A DNA stretch of 64,000 nucleotides from contig NZ_JAUSZK010000001.1 in the NCBI RefSeq assembly GCF_030817495.1, forward strand, positions 124,001-188,000, in the 5' to 3' direction. The position numbers were made by a program, and so were the translations under genes. Source of the DNA: Streptomyces sp. V3I7. GTDB lineage: Bacteria; Actinomycetota; Actinomycetes; Streptomycetales; Streptomycetaceae. The stretch's first letter is position 1; each line of letters starts with the position of its first letter. Below the pieces are notes generated by a model. That model did no database searches and had not been told where the DNA came from. It saw only the letters and a program-made list of their open reading frames with translations. Shown piece after piece: positions 8,522 through 16,686 of the stretch.

Positions 8522-9064
8522 TCAGACCCGCTCCAGCGGCCGGTGCGGTCCGCTCGGGAGTTCCGCCCTGATCGTGTCGCCCGGGCGTACGACGCCGCCC
8601 TGCCTCACGATGCTCATGATCCCCGCCTTGCGTACGACGTTCCCGGCCTCGTCGCGTCCGACGACCTGCTTCAACAGGCCCTGCTGGAAGTTGTCGATCT
8701 GCAGGCAGGGGTTGCGCAGTCCGGTCACTTCCACCACCGCCTCGTCGCCGATGCGCAGCAGCGTGCCGACCGGCAGGCCGAGGAGATCGATGCCGCTGGT
8801 GGTGATGTTCTCGCCGAGGGCGCCGGGCTCCACCTTGAACCCCTCGGCGCCGACCTCCGCGAAGAGTTCTTCTTGGATGAGGTGGACCTGGCGCAGGTTC
8901 GGCTGAGTGGGGTCCTGGGCGACCCGCGAACGGTGCTTGACGGTCACGCCGGCGTGGACGTCCCCCTCCACTCCCAGCCCGGCGAGCAGCGTGATGCTGT
9001 CCCGGTTCGGCTTGGTGAACGAGTACTCCCCGTTGCTGCTGACCGCCGCCACCATCCCGCTCAT
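8522..9064 (-). CDS. MOSC domain protein
   Basis: 180 residues; ATG at 9064 follows AGGAGG with good spacing. The fold is seen in GLGVEGDVHAG near the N-terminus, GALGENITTSGID in the middle and the conserved Cys in TGLRNPCLQID, the sulfur- or molybdenum-ligand-carrying cysteine of MOSC (MoCo sulfurase C-terminal) domains. Stand-alone MOSC proteins of this size reduce N-hydroxylated compounds or move sulfur onto molybdenum cofactor. A molybdenum hydroxylase lies 15 kb away in this window, but the genes are not linked. Confidence 0.85.
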   Translation of the reverse strand: MSGMVAAVSSNGEYSFTKPNRDSITLLAGLGVEGDVHAGVTVKHRSRVAQDPTQPNLRQVHLIQEELFAEVGAEGFKVEPGALGENITTSGIDLLGLPVGTLLRIGDEAVVEVTGLRNPCLQIDNFQQGLLKQVVGRDEAGNVVRKAGIMSIVRQGGVVRPGDTIRAELPSGPHRPLERV

Positions 9065-9181
9065 CCTCGGACCCCCTCCTCAGCGACCATGATCGTCCCT
9101 GACCTTATCCCCGGTCCTCGCTACGCGACAGCCCCGATTCCGGCGAGACATAGGCGTTGGACGTCCTGGCGGCGACGCGGC

Positions 9182-9419
9182 TCACGGGGTCTCCAGCCAC
9201 TCGGTGTACCAGGTGCGAAATCCCGGGCTCACCCGTACGAAGCCACCCCAGACCGGGTCGGTCTGCCAGACCTCGCCGGTACGCGGGCCGTTCAGAACCA
9301 GCCGGTAGAACATGCCGCAGCCCTGCTCGGCCAGCATGAGCGTGCCAGGTGTCAGCGTCTCGGTCCGCGCACCGATCGGGCCGGGCAGGGGTCTCCACCT
9401 GCTGGTCCTTGAAGTCGGG
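9182..9419 (-). pseudogene. SMI1/KNR4 family protein, 3' part, separated by an IS607-type element
   Basis: The frame ends with LMLAEQGCGMFYRLVLNGPR, GEVWQTDPVWGGF and FRTWYTEWLETP, the C-terminal half of an SMI1/KNR4 (SUKH) domain. The 5' part lies at 10329-10675 on the same strand. Removing 9420-10328 joins the parts in frame (...LTEPF + PTSRTSRWRPL...), giving 194 residues, the usual length. SUKH proteins are cytoplasmic and many are immunity proteins in toxin systems. No toxin gene is visible next to it. Confidence 0.75.
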
Positions 9420-9462
9420 TGAGTGAGCGTAACCATGTATGAGTGAGTGTCGTTGTCAGAGC

Positions 9463-10038
9463 GTGAATCTGACGGAATGGGCGAAGACGCAGGGCGTGCA
9501 TCCACAGACCGCGTATCGCTGGTTCCGTGAGGGGATATTGCCGGTCCCGGCTCAGCGGGTCGGGCCGCGTACGATTCTGGTGAACATTGACGCGAACACC
9601 ACGCCCGAGGTCATCGGTGGTCTGGGCCTGTATGCCCGGGTGTCTTCGCACGATCAGAAGACCGATCTGGAACGCCAGGTCACACGGCTGTCGGCGTGGG
9701 CGGCGAAGGCCGGTCACCGAATCGTTCGTGTTGAGGCGGAGATCGCTTCCGGGATGAACGGCTGCCGTTCCAAGGCCCGGCGTCTGCTGGCCGACCCGAA
9801 CGTGACCTGCGTGGTGGTGGAGCGCAAGGACCGGCTCGGCCGGATGAACGTCGAGCTTGTCGAGGCCGCCTTGTCCGCGACGGGCCGTCGGCTGCTGGTC
9901 CTGGACGACCGTGAGGTCGAAGACGACCTGGTGCGGGACATGGTGGAGGTGCTGACCTCGTTCTGTGTCCGCCTGTACGGGCGCAGGTCGGCGAAGAACC
10001 GCGCCCGCAAGGCGCTGGAGGCCGCCGAACATGGCTGA
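9463..10038 (+). CDS. tnpA: IS607-family serine transposase TnpA
   Basis: From GTG 9463 it reads VNLTEWAKTQGVHPQTAYRW, the MerR-like helix-turn-helix that begins IS607 transposases, then the catalytic resolvase domain: LYARVSSHDQ (nucleophile Ser ~61), DLERQV, the E-R-K-D-R-L-G-R motif, and a C-terminal ...FCVRLYGRRSAKNRA. About 191 residues, full length. An in-frame ATG at 9439 would add eight unlike residues. It catalyses exchange at GG dinucleotides through a covalent serine link. The gene is undamaged, so the element may still move. Confidence 0.88.
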   Translation: MNLTEWAKTQGVHPQTAYRWFREGILPVPAQRVGPRTILVNIDANTTPEVIGGLGLYARVSSHDQKTDLERQVTRLSAWAAKAGHRIVRVEAEIASGMNGCRSKARRLLADPNVTCVVVERKDRLGRMNVELVEAALSATGRRLLVLDDREVEDDLVRDMVEVLTSFCVRLYGRRSAKNRARKALEAAEHG

Positions 10039-10287
10039 CCTCCGCCCGATCGCCGCGCCGTTAGTTGCCCTCGGGCCATCCGGTGTGGCGATTCGCGACC
10101 GCCTCAAGGGCCTGACACCCGCCGACGAGAAGGTGCTGCGAGTGGTAGGCGCGCACCTCGGGTCGCTTGCCTCCCGCGATCTCAAGGCCCGGTGCGCGGA
10201 CGGACCACGGACACGATCCGTGCAGCCGGACGCGGCGAGTACGCGGGCGACCAGGACACCCAAAACCGTTCGGGATGTCCGCAGTGA
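10031..10287 (+). pseudogene. tnpB: tnpB remnant (internal deletion, frameshift)
   Basis: ATG 10031 overlaps the tnpA stop, the usual arrangement. The first 58 codons (MADLRPIAAPLVALGPSG, LTPADEKVLRVVGAHLGSL, SRDLKARCADG) look like a TnpB N-terminus. Near 10204 the frame changes and only a typical TnpB tail follows (IRAAGRGEYAGDQDTQNRSG, then CPQ and the stop at 10285-10287). About 1 kb, including the RuvC nuclease core, is missing compared with full tnpB genes. No active RNA-guided nuclease can be made; the retained 3' end covers where the guide (omega) RNA is normally encoded. Confidence 0.65.
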
Positions 10288-10328
10288 CCAGGTATGGGCC
10301 CAAGACTCACTCCTGCTCACTGATTAGG

Positions 10329-10675
10329 AACGGTTCGGTGAGACGGAACGGCTCGGCCAGACGGCCCGGTTGGCGGTCCTCCGCCCATTCCTCGTCCACG
10401 GCCCACTCCTCGTCGGCTTCCGGTCGGGCGGCCGTCAGCGGCATCAGCCCGTGGCAGGGTCCGGCGGGGCCGTTGCCCACTTCCGCGACGAAGGAGCGGT
10501 ACTCCGCCGGGAGTTCGATGCCGTGGGTGTGCTCGAACGTCCGGATCTCCGCCTCCGGCAGGGTGGGCGCCAGCTCGTAGCGATGCGTGTCCGCGCCGAA
10601 GCGCCGCCGGTCCAGGTCCCGTACCGCCATGTCCCGTAGCCGTGCCCGCACACGGCTCGCGTCCCAACTTCCCAC
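10329..10675 (-). pseudogene. SMI1/KNR4 family protein, 5' part, interrupted by the IS607-type element
   Basis: From GTG 10675 (VGSWDASRVRARLRDMAVRD) the frame shows the SUKH N-terminal half: LPEAEIRTFEHTHGIELPAEYRSFV, then EVGNGPAGPCHGLMPLTAA. It reads into the insertion sequence after LTEPF and stops at 10307-10309 inside the element. With the element removed it continues into 9182-9419. A truncated protein of ~120 residues could still be made but lacks half the fold. The start lies a few bases from an oppositely oriented PadR remnant, marking a rearranged border. Confidence 0.75.
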
Positions 10676-10680
10676 CCGGT

Positions 10681-10960
10681 GACCGTAACAACGCTGCCGG
10701 GCCCTACCGCGCGATCGAGCGGCTGCGGTCCGCCGACCTGGTCGCCGTCCGCCACACCGAACGCGACCAGTTGTGCTGGCGGACCCCGAGTTCCCTGCCG
10801 CGCTCTCGTACGTACTCCTGCCGACGCCCTCCGAGGCTCGGGACGTGCTGCACCAGCGCCTCGACCGGCTGACGGAGACCGGAACAGCTCTCGAAGCGGC
10901 CCTCGCCGCCGAGACCGAGCAGGGGCTCCCCCGGGTGACCACCCCCTCGCTGAGCCGCCC
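10681..10960 (+). pseudogene. PadR-family regulator remnant
   Basis: Two frames together give PadR-like sequence: GPYRAIERLRSADLVAVRHTERD (end of the winged helix) in one, then after a shift near 10765 PEFPAALSYVLLPTPSEARD and LHQRLDRLTETGTALEAALA... GLPR (PadR C-terminal helices). The recognition helix and the wing turn are missing and the middle is deleted. It would once have regulated a neighbour. The MerR and VOC alternatives fit less well. Similarity was judged by eye. Confidence 0.45.
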
Positions 10961-10987
10961 GGATCCGCCCGGATCCGCCGTGACGCT

Positions 10988-10999
10988 AGCGTTACCGCT
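10988..10999 (+). promoter_or_regulatory. Candidate operator AGCGTTACCGCT upstream of the VOC gene
   Basis: An inverted repeat AGCG-TTAC-CGCT lies 36 bases before the VOC start. The core GTTACCGCT recurs twice more just after the VOC stop (11475-11484 and 11486-11495). Recurrence on both sides of one small gene suggests a regulator-binding or duplicated end sequence; no regulator is assigned. Confidence 0.3.
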
Positions 11000-11034
11000 G
11001 GACCAGCATCTCCTACCGGCGCCGGAGGCCACAC

Positions 11035-11475
11035 ATGAACCAGCAGCTGAACCTGGTGACTTTGGGGGTCGCGGACCTGGAGACCAGTCGTCGGTTCTAC
11101 AGCGACGGCCTGGGCTGGACGCCGCTGCTCGACCTGGACGAGATCGTCTTCTACCAGATCGGCCACGGACTGGCGCTGGCCCTCTTCCCGCTGGCCGACC
11201 TCGCCGCCGACACCGGGCGCCCCGCGACCACCGGGACGCCCTTCACTCTGGCCCAGAACCTGGACTCCCCCGCCGAGGTCGACGAGGCCGTACGGCGGGC
11301 CCGTGCCGCCGGGGCGACCGTCCTCAAGGAGCCGCAGCGCGCAGCGTTCGGCGGCTATCACGGCTACTTCGCCGACCCCGACGGCCACCGCTGGGAGGTG
11401 TGCCACAACCCCGGCTGGTCGGTCGCGGAGGACGGCACCGTGTCCCTGACGGCGGTCGACCCGGGCGCGGCCTGA
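11035..11475 (+). CDS. VOC (glyoxalase/bleomycin-resistance fold) protein
   Basis: 146 residues, ATG 11035 after GGAGG. Two beta-alpha-beta-beta-beta units: LVTLGVADLETSRRFYSDGLGW at the start and GYHGYFADPDGHRWEVCHNPGW near the end, the typical VOC pattern with a Glu ligand in the final strand. Metal and substrate are not predictable. Genes of this type often sit behind a PadR or MerR regulator, consistent with the regulator remnant upstream. Confidence 0.85.
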   Translation: MNQQLNLVTLGVADLETSRRFYSDGLGWTPLLDLDEIVFYQIGHGLALALFPLADLAADTGRPATTGTPFTLAQNLDSPAEVDEAVRRARAAGATVLKEPQRAAFGGYHGYFADPDGHRWEVCHNPGWSVAEDGTVSLTAVDPGAA

Positions 11476-11495
11476 GTTACCGCTAAGTTACCGCT
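11475..11495 (+). repeat. Tandem AGTTACCGCT repeat
   Basis: Two copies of AGTTACCGCT, one base apart, start on the last base of the VOC stop codon. A third GTTACCGCT is upstream of the gene. The remainder of 11496-11807 has no supported gene; its plus-strand open frames lack family features. Confidence 0.5.
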
Positions 11496-11870
11496 TGGAG
11501 ACCACGAGTGGCCTGCTGCGACAGCGGCTTCACCGTGCACGGCGGCCGGGTGCCGCCGGACGGCGTCCCACGGACTCGCTTCGATCGCGTGATGGACCTA
11601 CGCGCGAGGAGCGATTCGGAGGCCGCTCATTCCGTCGGCGCGCGACGGCGGCCTATCGGTGGGATATGGAGGCCGCATGCGACACGTACGGCCAGATGGG
11701 GCGCGTCCCCCCGCGGGCAGGCGTCACCGCGACGGCGTCCCGAGCAACGCGTAAGGTCGAAAGCAAGTGAGGCAGGAGGGACGCGTCACCGCTGTGGTCT
11801 GCGGTGAATGATCACCGGCACAGGTCGTCTGTGCTTGGCCGGGCCGGACGGACGGGTCAGGGCGATCGAT

Positions 11871-13979
11871 ATGAGTGCCGAGAACCTCGACAGCATGAGT
11901 GGCGACGACTTCCGCGACCGGGCGTGGAGCCTGGACGGGGAACCGGCCGTCGGCGGGCCCGGCGGGCTGCTGGACCTGCTTGGTGTGGCGGTGGTCGTCA
12001 CGGACGCCGAGGGCCGCATCGTGCTGTGGGGTCCGGGGGCCGAGCGGCTCTTCGGCTACAGCGCCGCTGAGATGCTCGGCGAGCAGGCCACGTTCCTGGT
12101 CATCCCCGAGGACCTGACATCCGCCGACTCTCCCCTCGGCCAGGTCCGTGCCGGTGAGGCCACCGAGGGCATCGTCCCGGCCCGCTGCAAGGACGGCTCG
12201 CAGCGGCGCATGGAGTACCGCGTGATGCGGCTGCACGACGCCGAAGGCCGGACGCTCGTCCTGGGCCTCTTCGCCGACGCGGAGACCACCCGCAAGGTGG
12301 AGGACCGGCTCGTCCTGTCGGATCTGCTCATCCACCAGTCACCGATCGGCCTCGCCGTGTTCGACCCCCAACTGCGCTGGCTCGCGGCCAACCCGGCCCT
12401 GACCAACGCCAACGGCACGAGCGAGCAGGCGCTCAAGGGGCGCCGTCTGAAGGACACGCTGCCGCTGCTGGACGTCGAGGCGATCGAGTCGGCGATGCGG
12501 CGGGTGCTGGAGACCGGTGAGCCGGTGCTGGACCAGCAGACCGTCGGCCGCGCGCCCGCCGACCCGGAGACCGACCACGTCTGGTCGGAGTCGTACTACC
12601 GGATCAACGACCTGCGAGGACGTCCGCTGGGCGTGGCGGTGTCCGTCATCAACGTCACCGAGCGGCACCAGGCCGCCGCCGAGCTCGCCGAGGCCCATGC
12701 GCGGCTTGCGATCATTGCCCAGGCCAGCACCCGGATGGGCACCACGCTGGACCTCCATCACACGGCCCGGGAGCTGGCCTGCGCGGCGGTCCCCGAACTC
12801 GCCGACCTGGTGGCCGTCGACGTCCTGGAGTCCGTGGCCGCCGGGAACGACACCCCCCTGCTGCCGTCCGACGACGGCAGCGCCCGCTTCTGCGCCCTCG
12901 CGGTGGCCTCCGGATATCCGACGGACGCCATCGACGCGGCCGACCCCGTGGACGAGACCGCTCTCTACGAGCCGTTCCGGACGATCACCCGGAGCGTGCG
13001 GGAAGCCACTCCCATCCTGCTGCCGCGTGTGGGCGGCGCGGAGCTGCGGCAGATCGCCCGGAACGAGGAGGCCGCCGCCAGGTTCAGCCGGGAGGGCGTG
13101 CACAGTTACCTGGCGGCGCCGCTGATCGCGCGGGGCCAGGTCCTCGGCACGCTCAGTCTCTACCGCACCCGCAACCCCAAGCCGTTCGACGAGCAGGACC
13201 TCCAGCTGGCCTGCGAGCTGGCCAACCTCGCCGCCCTCTACATCGACAACGCCCGCCTCTATCACCGCGAGCGCGACACCGCCGTCACCCTCCAGCACAG
13301 CCTGCTGCCCGAGAAGCCGTCCCGGATCGAGGGCATGGAGGTCGCCTCCCAGTACCGGCCGGCACGCATGGCCGCGGAGGTCGGCGGCGACTGGTTCGAC
13401 GTGCTGCCGCTGAGCGACGGCAAGGTCGGGCTGATGGTCGGCGACGTGATGGGCAGCGGGGTGCGGGCGGCGGCCATCATGGGCCAGTTGCGCACCACGA
13501 CCCGGGCCCTGGCCCGCCTCGACCTGCCTCCCGCCGAGCTGCTCGCCCATCTCGACGACGTCGCCTCCACGCTCAGCGACTCCTTCGCCACCTGCGTCTA
13601 CGCCGTGGTCGACCCGCAGGACGGCACCTGCACGTTCTCCTCCGCCGGGCATCTTCCTCCGGTGGTGGCGCGTGCCGACGGCACCTGCCAGATCGTGACG
13701 ATCCCGCCCGCCCCGCCGCTCGGCGTGAGCGGGATGCCGTTCGAGACGCTCCGGCTCGAACTCCCCCGGGGCAGTGTGCTGGCCCTCTACACCGACGGAC
13801 TCGTCGAGAGCCGCAACGCCCCGATCGACGCGGGCATCCGCGCCCTGTGCCGTACGTTGCAGGGCCCGCCCCGCCCGCTGAAGGAGACCTGCGACACCGT
13901 CCTCAACACCCTCTACCGACACTCCGAGGACGACGTGGCCCTTCTTCTCGCCCGCCTCACGGAACTGGATCAGCCCTGA
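11871..13979 (+). CDS. PAS-GAF-SpoIIE serine phosphatase (PP2C family)
   Basis: About 702 residues. Domains: PAS (~30-140, GVAVVVTDAEGRIVLWGPGAERLFGY), a second PAS (~155-265, GLAVFDPQLRWLAANPAL), GAF (~280-465) and SpoIIE/RsbU phosphatase (~490-695) with the metal-binding GGDWFDVLPL, VGDVMGSG, SSAGHLPPV and LYTDGLVE motifs. Such proteins dephosphorylate anti-sigma antagonists and switch stress sigma factors on in response to a ligand. No antagonist or anti-sigma gene adjoins it. The frame is open back to ATG 11808; ATG 11871 has a better-placed CAGGG. Confidence 0.85.
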   Translation: MSAENLDSMSGDDFRDRAWSLDGEPAVGGPGGLLDLLGVAVVVTDAEGRIVLWGPGAERLFGYSAAEMLGEQATFLVIPEDLTSADSPLGQVRAGEATEGIVPARCKDGSQRRMEYRVMRLHDAEGRTLVLGLFADAETTRKVEDRLVLSDLLIHQSPIGLAVFDPQLRWLAANPALTNANGTSEQALKGRRLKDTLPLLDVEAIESAMRRVLETGEPVLDQQTVGRAPADPETDHVWSESYYRINDLRGRPLGVAVSVINVTERHQAAAELAEAHARLAIIAQASTRMGTTLDLHHTARELACAAVPELADLVAVDVLESVAAGNDTPLLPSDDGSARFCALAVASGYPTDAIDAADPVDETALYEPFRTITRSVREATPILLPRVGGAELRQIARNEEAAARFSREGVHSYLAAPLIARGQVLGTLSLYRTRNPKPFDEQDLQLACELANLAALYIDNARLYHRERDTAVTLQHSLLPEKPSRIEGMEVASQYRPARMAAEVGGDWFDVLPLSDGKVGLMVGDVMGSGVRAAAIMGQLRTTTRALARLDLPPAELLAHLDDVASTLSDSFATCVYAVVDPQDGTCTFSSAGHLPPVVARADGTCQIVTIPPAPPLGVSGMPFETLRLELPRGSVLALYTDGLVESRNAPIDAGIRALCRTLQGPPRPLKETCDTVLNTLYRHSEDDVALLLARLTELDQP

Positions 13980-14072
13980 GCCTGCCCCGCGTCCAGAGCA
14001 GTCGACGGCACGAGGCCGGTCGATCACGCAGGCACGATCGCGGACGGGCGGGCGCCGGGGCCGCACGTCCGG

Positions 14073-14315
14073 TCACTCCACGGCGGGGTCTTCCTGAGCG
14101 TGCCGGACCGCCGCCTTGACCGCCTGCTCCAGCTCGTGCCGGCTCCGGCCGGTCGCCGTCGCCAGCGCGGCGATCGCGGCCTGCACGGCGTTCGAGGCCG
14201 TGTACCAGCGACGCCACTGCGTGTCGTACTCGGCACCGCTCAGGCCGGCCAGACGAGCGCGTTCGATCTCGGCGGATCGCTCCAACGCGATCAGGTCGTC
14301 GGGTATGTCTGCCAC
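14073..14315 (-). CDS. Small conserved-looking hypothetical protein
   Basis: 80 residues from GTG 14315 (VADIPDDLIALERSAEIERA, then RLAGLSGAEYDTQWRRWYTA, ending ...EDPAVE). Predicted all-helical with an aromatic WRRWY patch. The codon bias is strong, so it is likely translated, but I do not recognise the family. It is convergent with the phosphatase gene and stands alone. Confidence 0.55.
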   Translation of the reverse strand: MADIPDDLIALERSAEIERARLAGLSGAEYDTQWRRWYTASNAVQAAIAALATATGRSRHELEQAVKAAVRHAQEDPAVE

Positions 14316-14404
14316 GAGTGGATCGTAAGCCGCCGAAGGACGACGCGCGCCCCGGAGGTGAGACCGGAACGTACCGGACTCCTCGATCGGCAGGCTCACG
14401 GGGT

Positions 14405-14974
14405 TCAGCTCGGTTCGCCGGCCGTGCGTCGCCGGACGTCGGCCATCAGTTTGTCCAGCAGCGAGGTGAGCGCGGTGCGTTCGTCTTCCGAGAGGGAGCG
14501 GACGAGGCTGGCCTCCCGGCCGAGCACGGCGTCGACGGAGCGCTCGATGAGCGCGTGTCCTTCGGCCGTGAGCTCGACCAGGACGGTGCGGCGACCGGTG
14601 GTACCGGGTGTCCGCCGGACCAGGCCGTCGCGTTCGGCTCGGGCGACGCGCTGGGAGATCGCTCCGGCGGTGACCAGCGTCCGCTGGGCGATCTCGCGGG
14701 TGCCGAGGACGTAAGGCGGTCCGGATCGGCGGAGGACGGACAGCAGGTCGAGGGTCGCCGCGTCGATCCCCGCCTCGCGCAGCACGCGGCCCCGGTCGTC
14801 GGCGAAGAGCTTGGCCAGCCTCCAGATGGGGGTGACGATCTCGATGGACTCGGTGGGAGTGCCCGGTCGCTCCCGCTGCCAGGCCGCGGCGATGCCCGCG
14901 GCGGAGTACGACGACGAGTACGACGACTCGGGACTCTCTTGCGCTGCGTCCGTCATGGTGCGATTCTCTGTCAT
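14405..14974 (-). CDS. MarR-family regulator, divergent from an SDR gene
   Basis: 189 residues. A Ser/Tyr-rich N-terminal extension (~40 residues) precedes the winged helix-turn-helix: LDLLSVLRRSGPPYVLGTRE, then IAQRTLVTAGAISQRVARAE with wing residues RRTPGTTGRRTVLV, then a dimer helix pair. MarR proteins bind palindromes and are released by small ligands. A palindrome sits 11 bases upstream of ATG 14974 and between it and the SDR gene, so it probably controls both itself and the SDR. A second ATG at 14956 is possible. Confidence 0.88.
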   Translation of the reverse strand: MTENRTMTDAAQESPESSYSSSYSAAGIAAAWQRERPGTPTESIEIVTPIWRLAKLFADDRGRVLREAGIDAATLDLLSVLRRSGPPYVLGTREIAQRTLVTAGAISQRVARAERDGLVRRTPGTTGRRTVLVELTAEGHALIERSVDAVLGREASLVRSLSEDERTALTSLLDKLMADVRRRTAGEPS

Positions 14975-14984
14975 CGTCGATCAT

Positions 14985-14998
14985 GTTTAGACCTAAAC
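14985..14998 (+). promoter_or_regulatory. Palindromic operator GTTTAG-AC-CTAAAC
   Basis: Perfect 6-bp arms with a 2-bp spacer in the short divergent region between the MarR gene and the SDR gene. It is AT-rich in a very GC-rich window and ideally placed to block both promoters. Assigned to the adjacent MarR protein by position. Confidence 0.65.
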
Positions 14999-15021
14999 GT
15001 ATCAGTGAGCAGGAGGATCCC

Positions 15022-15747
15022 TTGGCCCGCACCGTGCTCGTCACCGGAGGCACCAGTGGCATCGGCCGCGCCGTCGCCGCGCTGTTCGCCGCCGACGAGG
15101 CCGAGGTCGTCATCACCGGTCGGCATTGCGACACCGTCGAGCCGGCCGCCGAGGAGCTGGGGGTGCGCGGTGTGGTCTGCGATGCGACCGACCCCGGGCA
15201 GGTGGCGGCGCTCGCCGACCAGCTGGGCGAGTTGGACGTCCTGGTCAACGCCGCCGGCGGGTTGCCCGAGACCGGGTCCGGTGACGCCGGCAGCGGATCG
15301 GCTCTGGACGGGCTGCTCGCCCAGTGGCACTCCAGCCTGGCGCAGAACCTGCTCACCGCGGTGCTGACCACGTCCTCGGTCCGGTCCCAGCTCGTCGCCG
15401 GCGGTTCCGTCATCAGCATCGGCTCGATCGGCGCCGAGCGCCGGGGCGGATCCTACGGTGCGGCCAAGGCCGCGCTGGCCGCCTGGAGCGCGTCCCTGTC
15501 CGGCGAACTGGCCCCCGAGGGCATCACCTGCAACGTCATCTCCGCGGGCTACATCGCCGGCACCAACTTCTTCCACGGTCAGATGAGCGACGAGCGTCAT
15601 CGTGCGCTGGTGGAGGAGACGCACAACAAGCGCGCGGGCGCAGTCGACGACATCGCCCAGACGGCCCGCTTCCTCGCCTCCCCCGGCGCCCGGCACATCA
15701 CCGGCCAGACCATCCACGTCAACGGAGGCGCCTTCACCACGCGGTAG
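15022..15747 (+). CDS. Short-chain dehydrogenase/reductase
   Basis: 241 residues. The start is fixed by AGGAGG at 15011-15016, five bases before TTG 15022; a longer frame opens inside the operator. Cofactor motif TGGTSGIG (8-15), structural NAAG, and catalytic Ser ~135, Tyr145 and Lys149 (YGAAK). It is an NAD(P)-dependent cytoplasmic oxidoreductase, substrate unknown. The MarR regulator next door suggests induction by a phenolic or quinone-like compound (inference). Confidence 0.9.
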   Translation: MARTVLVTGGTSGIGRAVAALFAADEAEVVITGRHCDTVEPAAEELGVRGVVCDATDPGQVAALADQLGELDVLVNAAGGLPETGSGDAGSGSALDGLLAQWHSSLAQNLLTAVLTTSSVRSQLVAGGSVISIGSIGAERRGGSYGAAKAALAAWSASLSGELAPEGITCNVISAGYIAGTNFFHGQMSDERHRALVEETHNKRAGAVDDIAQTARFLASPGARHITGQTIHVNGGAFTTR

Positions 15748-15833
15748 AGCCCGCGGCCGAACGGTCCCGGCGATGAATTTCGCCCGCTTCAGGATTCCAA
15801 ACCGATAGTCAGCGGGCGGCGTTGCGGGGGAAA

Positions 15834-16661
15834 ATGATCGCCATGACGGATGACGGCTCCTCCATCGACCCCACCAAGCCCAGCATCGCCCGCGTCTACG
15901 ACTATCTGCTCGGCGGCAAGGACAACTACGCCGTGGACCGGCAGATCGGCGACGTGTTCAAGCGCGACCTTCCCGGCTCGGTGGCCATCGCGTTCGCCAA
16001 CCGCGCGGCCCTGATCCGGGCGGTCGGCGAGATCGCGACGACCACGGACGTACGGCAGTTCATCGACCTCGGCAGCGGCCTTCCGACCGCCGACAACGTC
16101 CACCAGGTCGCGCAACGGCACGCTCCGGAGTCCCGGGTCGTGTACGTCGACACCGACCCCCAAGTGCTGGTCCACGGACGGGCGTTGCTGGAGGAGAACG
16201 ACCGGACCCGGGTCATCGCGGCCGACGTACGCACTCCCGAAGCCATCCGCAACCACCCGGACACCCGGGAATTGATCGACTTCGACCGCCCCGTCGCCGT
16301 CATATTCAGCGCCATCCTCCACCACGTCAACGACGAGGAGGACCCGGCCGGAATCGTCCGCTACTGGCTCGACCAAGTTCCCTCCGGGAGCTACTTCTTC
16401 GTCAGCCACTTCCGTTCCGGCGACAACGCGGAGACGGCCGAGGCCGAGAGGGTCCTCCAGAAGACGTTCGGCCGCGGCCGGTGGCGCACCGGCGCGGAGA
16501 TCGAGTCCCTGCTGGAGGGTCTGGAGATCCTCGCCCCCGGGATCGTCCCCGCGTCCCTGTGGCGTCCCGAGGTGAGCGACACTCCGTTCAACGGCGGTGG
16601 CGAACGCGAACTCACCGTCTGGGAGCGCCTGATCGCCGCCGGGCTGGCCCGGAAACCCTGA
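15834..16661 (+). CDS. SAM-dependent methyltransferase, DUF574/Methyltransf_19 type
   Basis: About 275 residues. The opening (D)PTKPSIARVYDYLLGGKDNYAVDR is the signature of an actinomycete-expanded family, followed by a SAM-binding strand FIDLGSGLPT, VVYVDTDPQVL (acidic ribose ligand) and VIFSAILHHV. Members are numerous in Streptomyces and mostly of unknown substrate. ATG 15834 follows a G-run; ATG 15843 is the alternative start. Convergent with the acetyltransferase gene. Confidence 0.85.
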   Translation: MIAMTDDGSSIDPTKPSIARVYDYLLGGKDNYAVDRQIGDVFKRDLPGSVAIAFANRAALIRAVGEIATTTDVRQFIDLGSGLPTADNVHQVAQRHAPESRVVYVDTDPQVLVHGRALLEENDRTRVIAADVRTPEAIRNHPDTRELIDFDRPVAVIFSAILHHVNDEEDPAGIVRYWLDQVPSGSYFFVSHFRSGDNAETAEAERVLQKTFGRGRWRTGAEIESLLEGLEILAPGIVPASLWRPEVSDTPFNGGGERELTVWERLIAAGLARKP

Positions 16662-16686
16662 CGAGTCCTCTCGGCGGGATGCCCCC

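Larger units (their letters stand above)
9420..10328 (+). mobile_element. IS607-type insertion sequence, 909 bp, with intact tnpA and deleted tnpB
   Basis: Bounded by a GG at 9418-9419 and a GG at 10327-10328, matching the GG core of IS607 serine-recombinase insertion, with no target duplication. The ends carry similar inverted motifs (GTGAGTGAGC on the left; the complement AGTGAGCAGGAGTGAG on the right). Excision between the GG dinucleotides restores the interrupted SMI1/KNR4 frame exactly. It contains tnpA (9463-10038) and a 257-bp remnant of tnpB. The precise ends could shift by a base or two. Confidence 0.7.
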
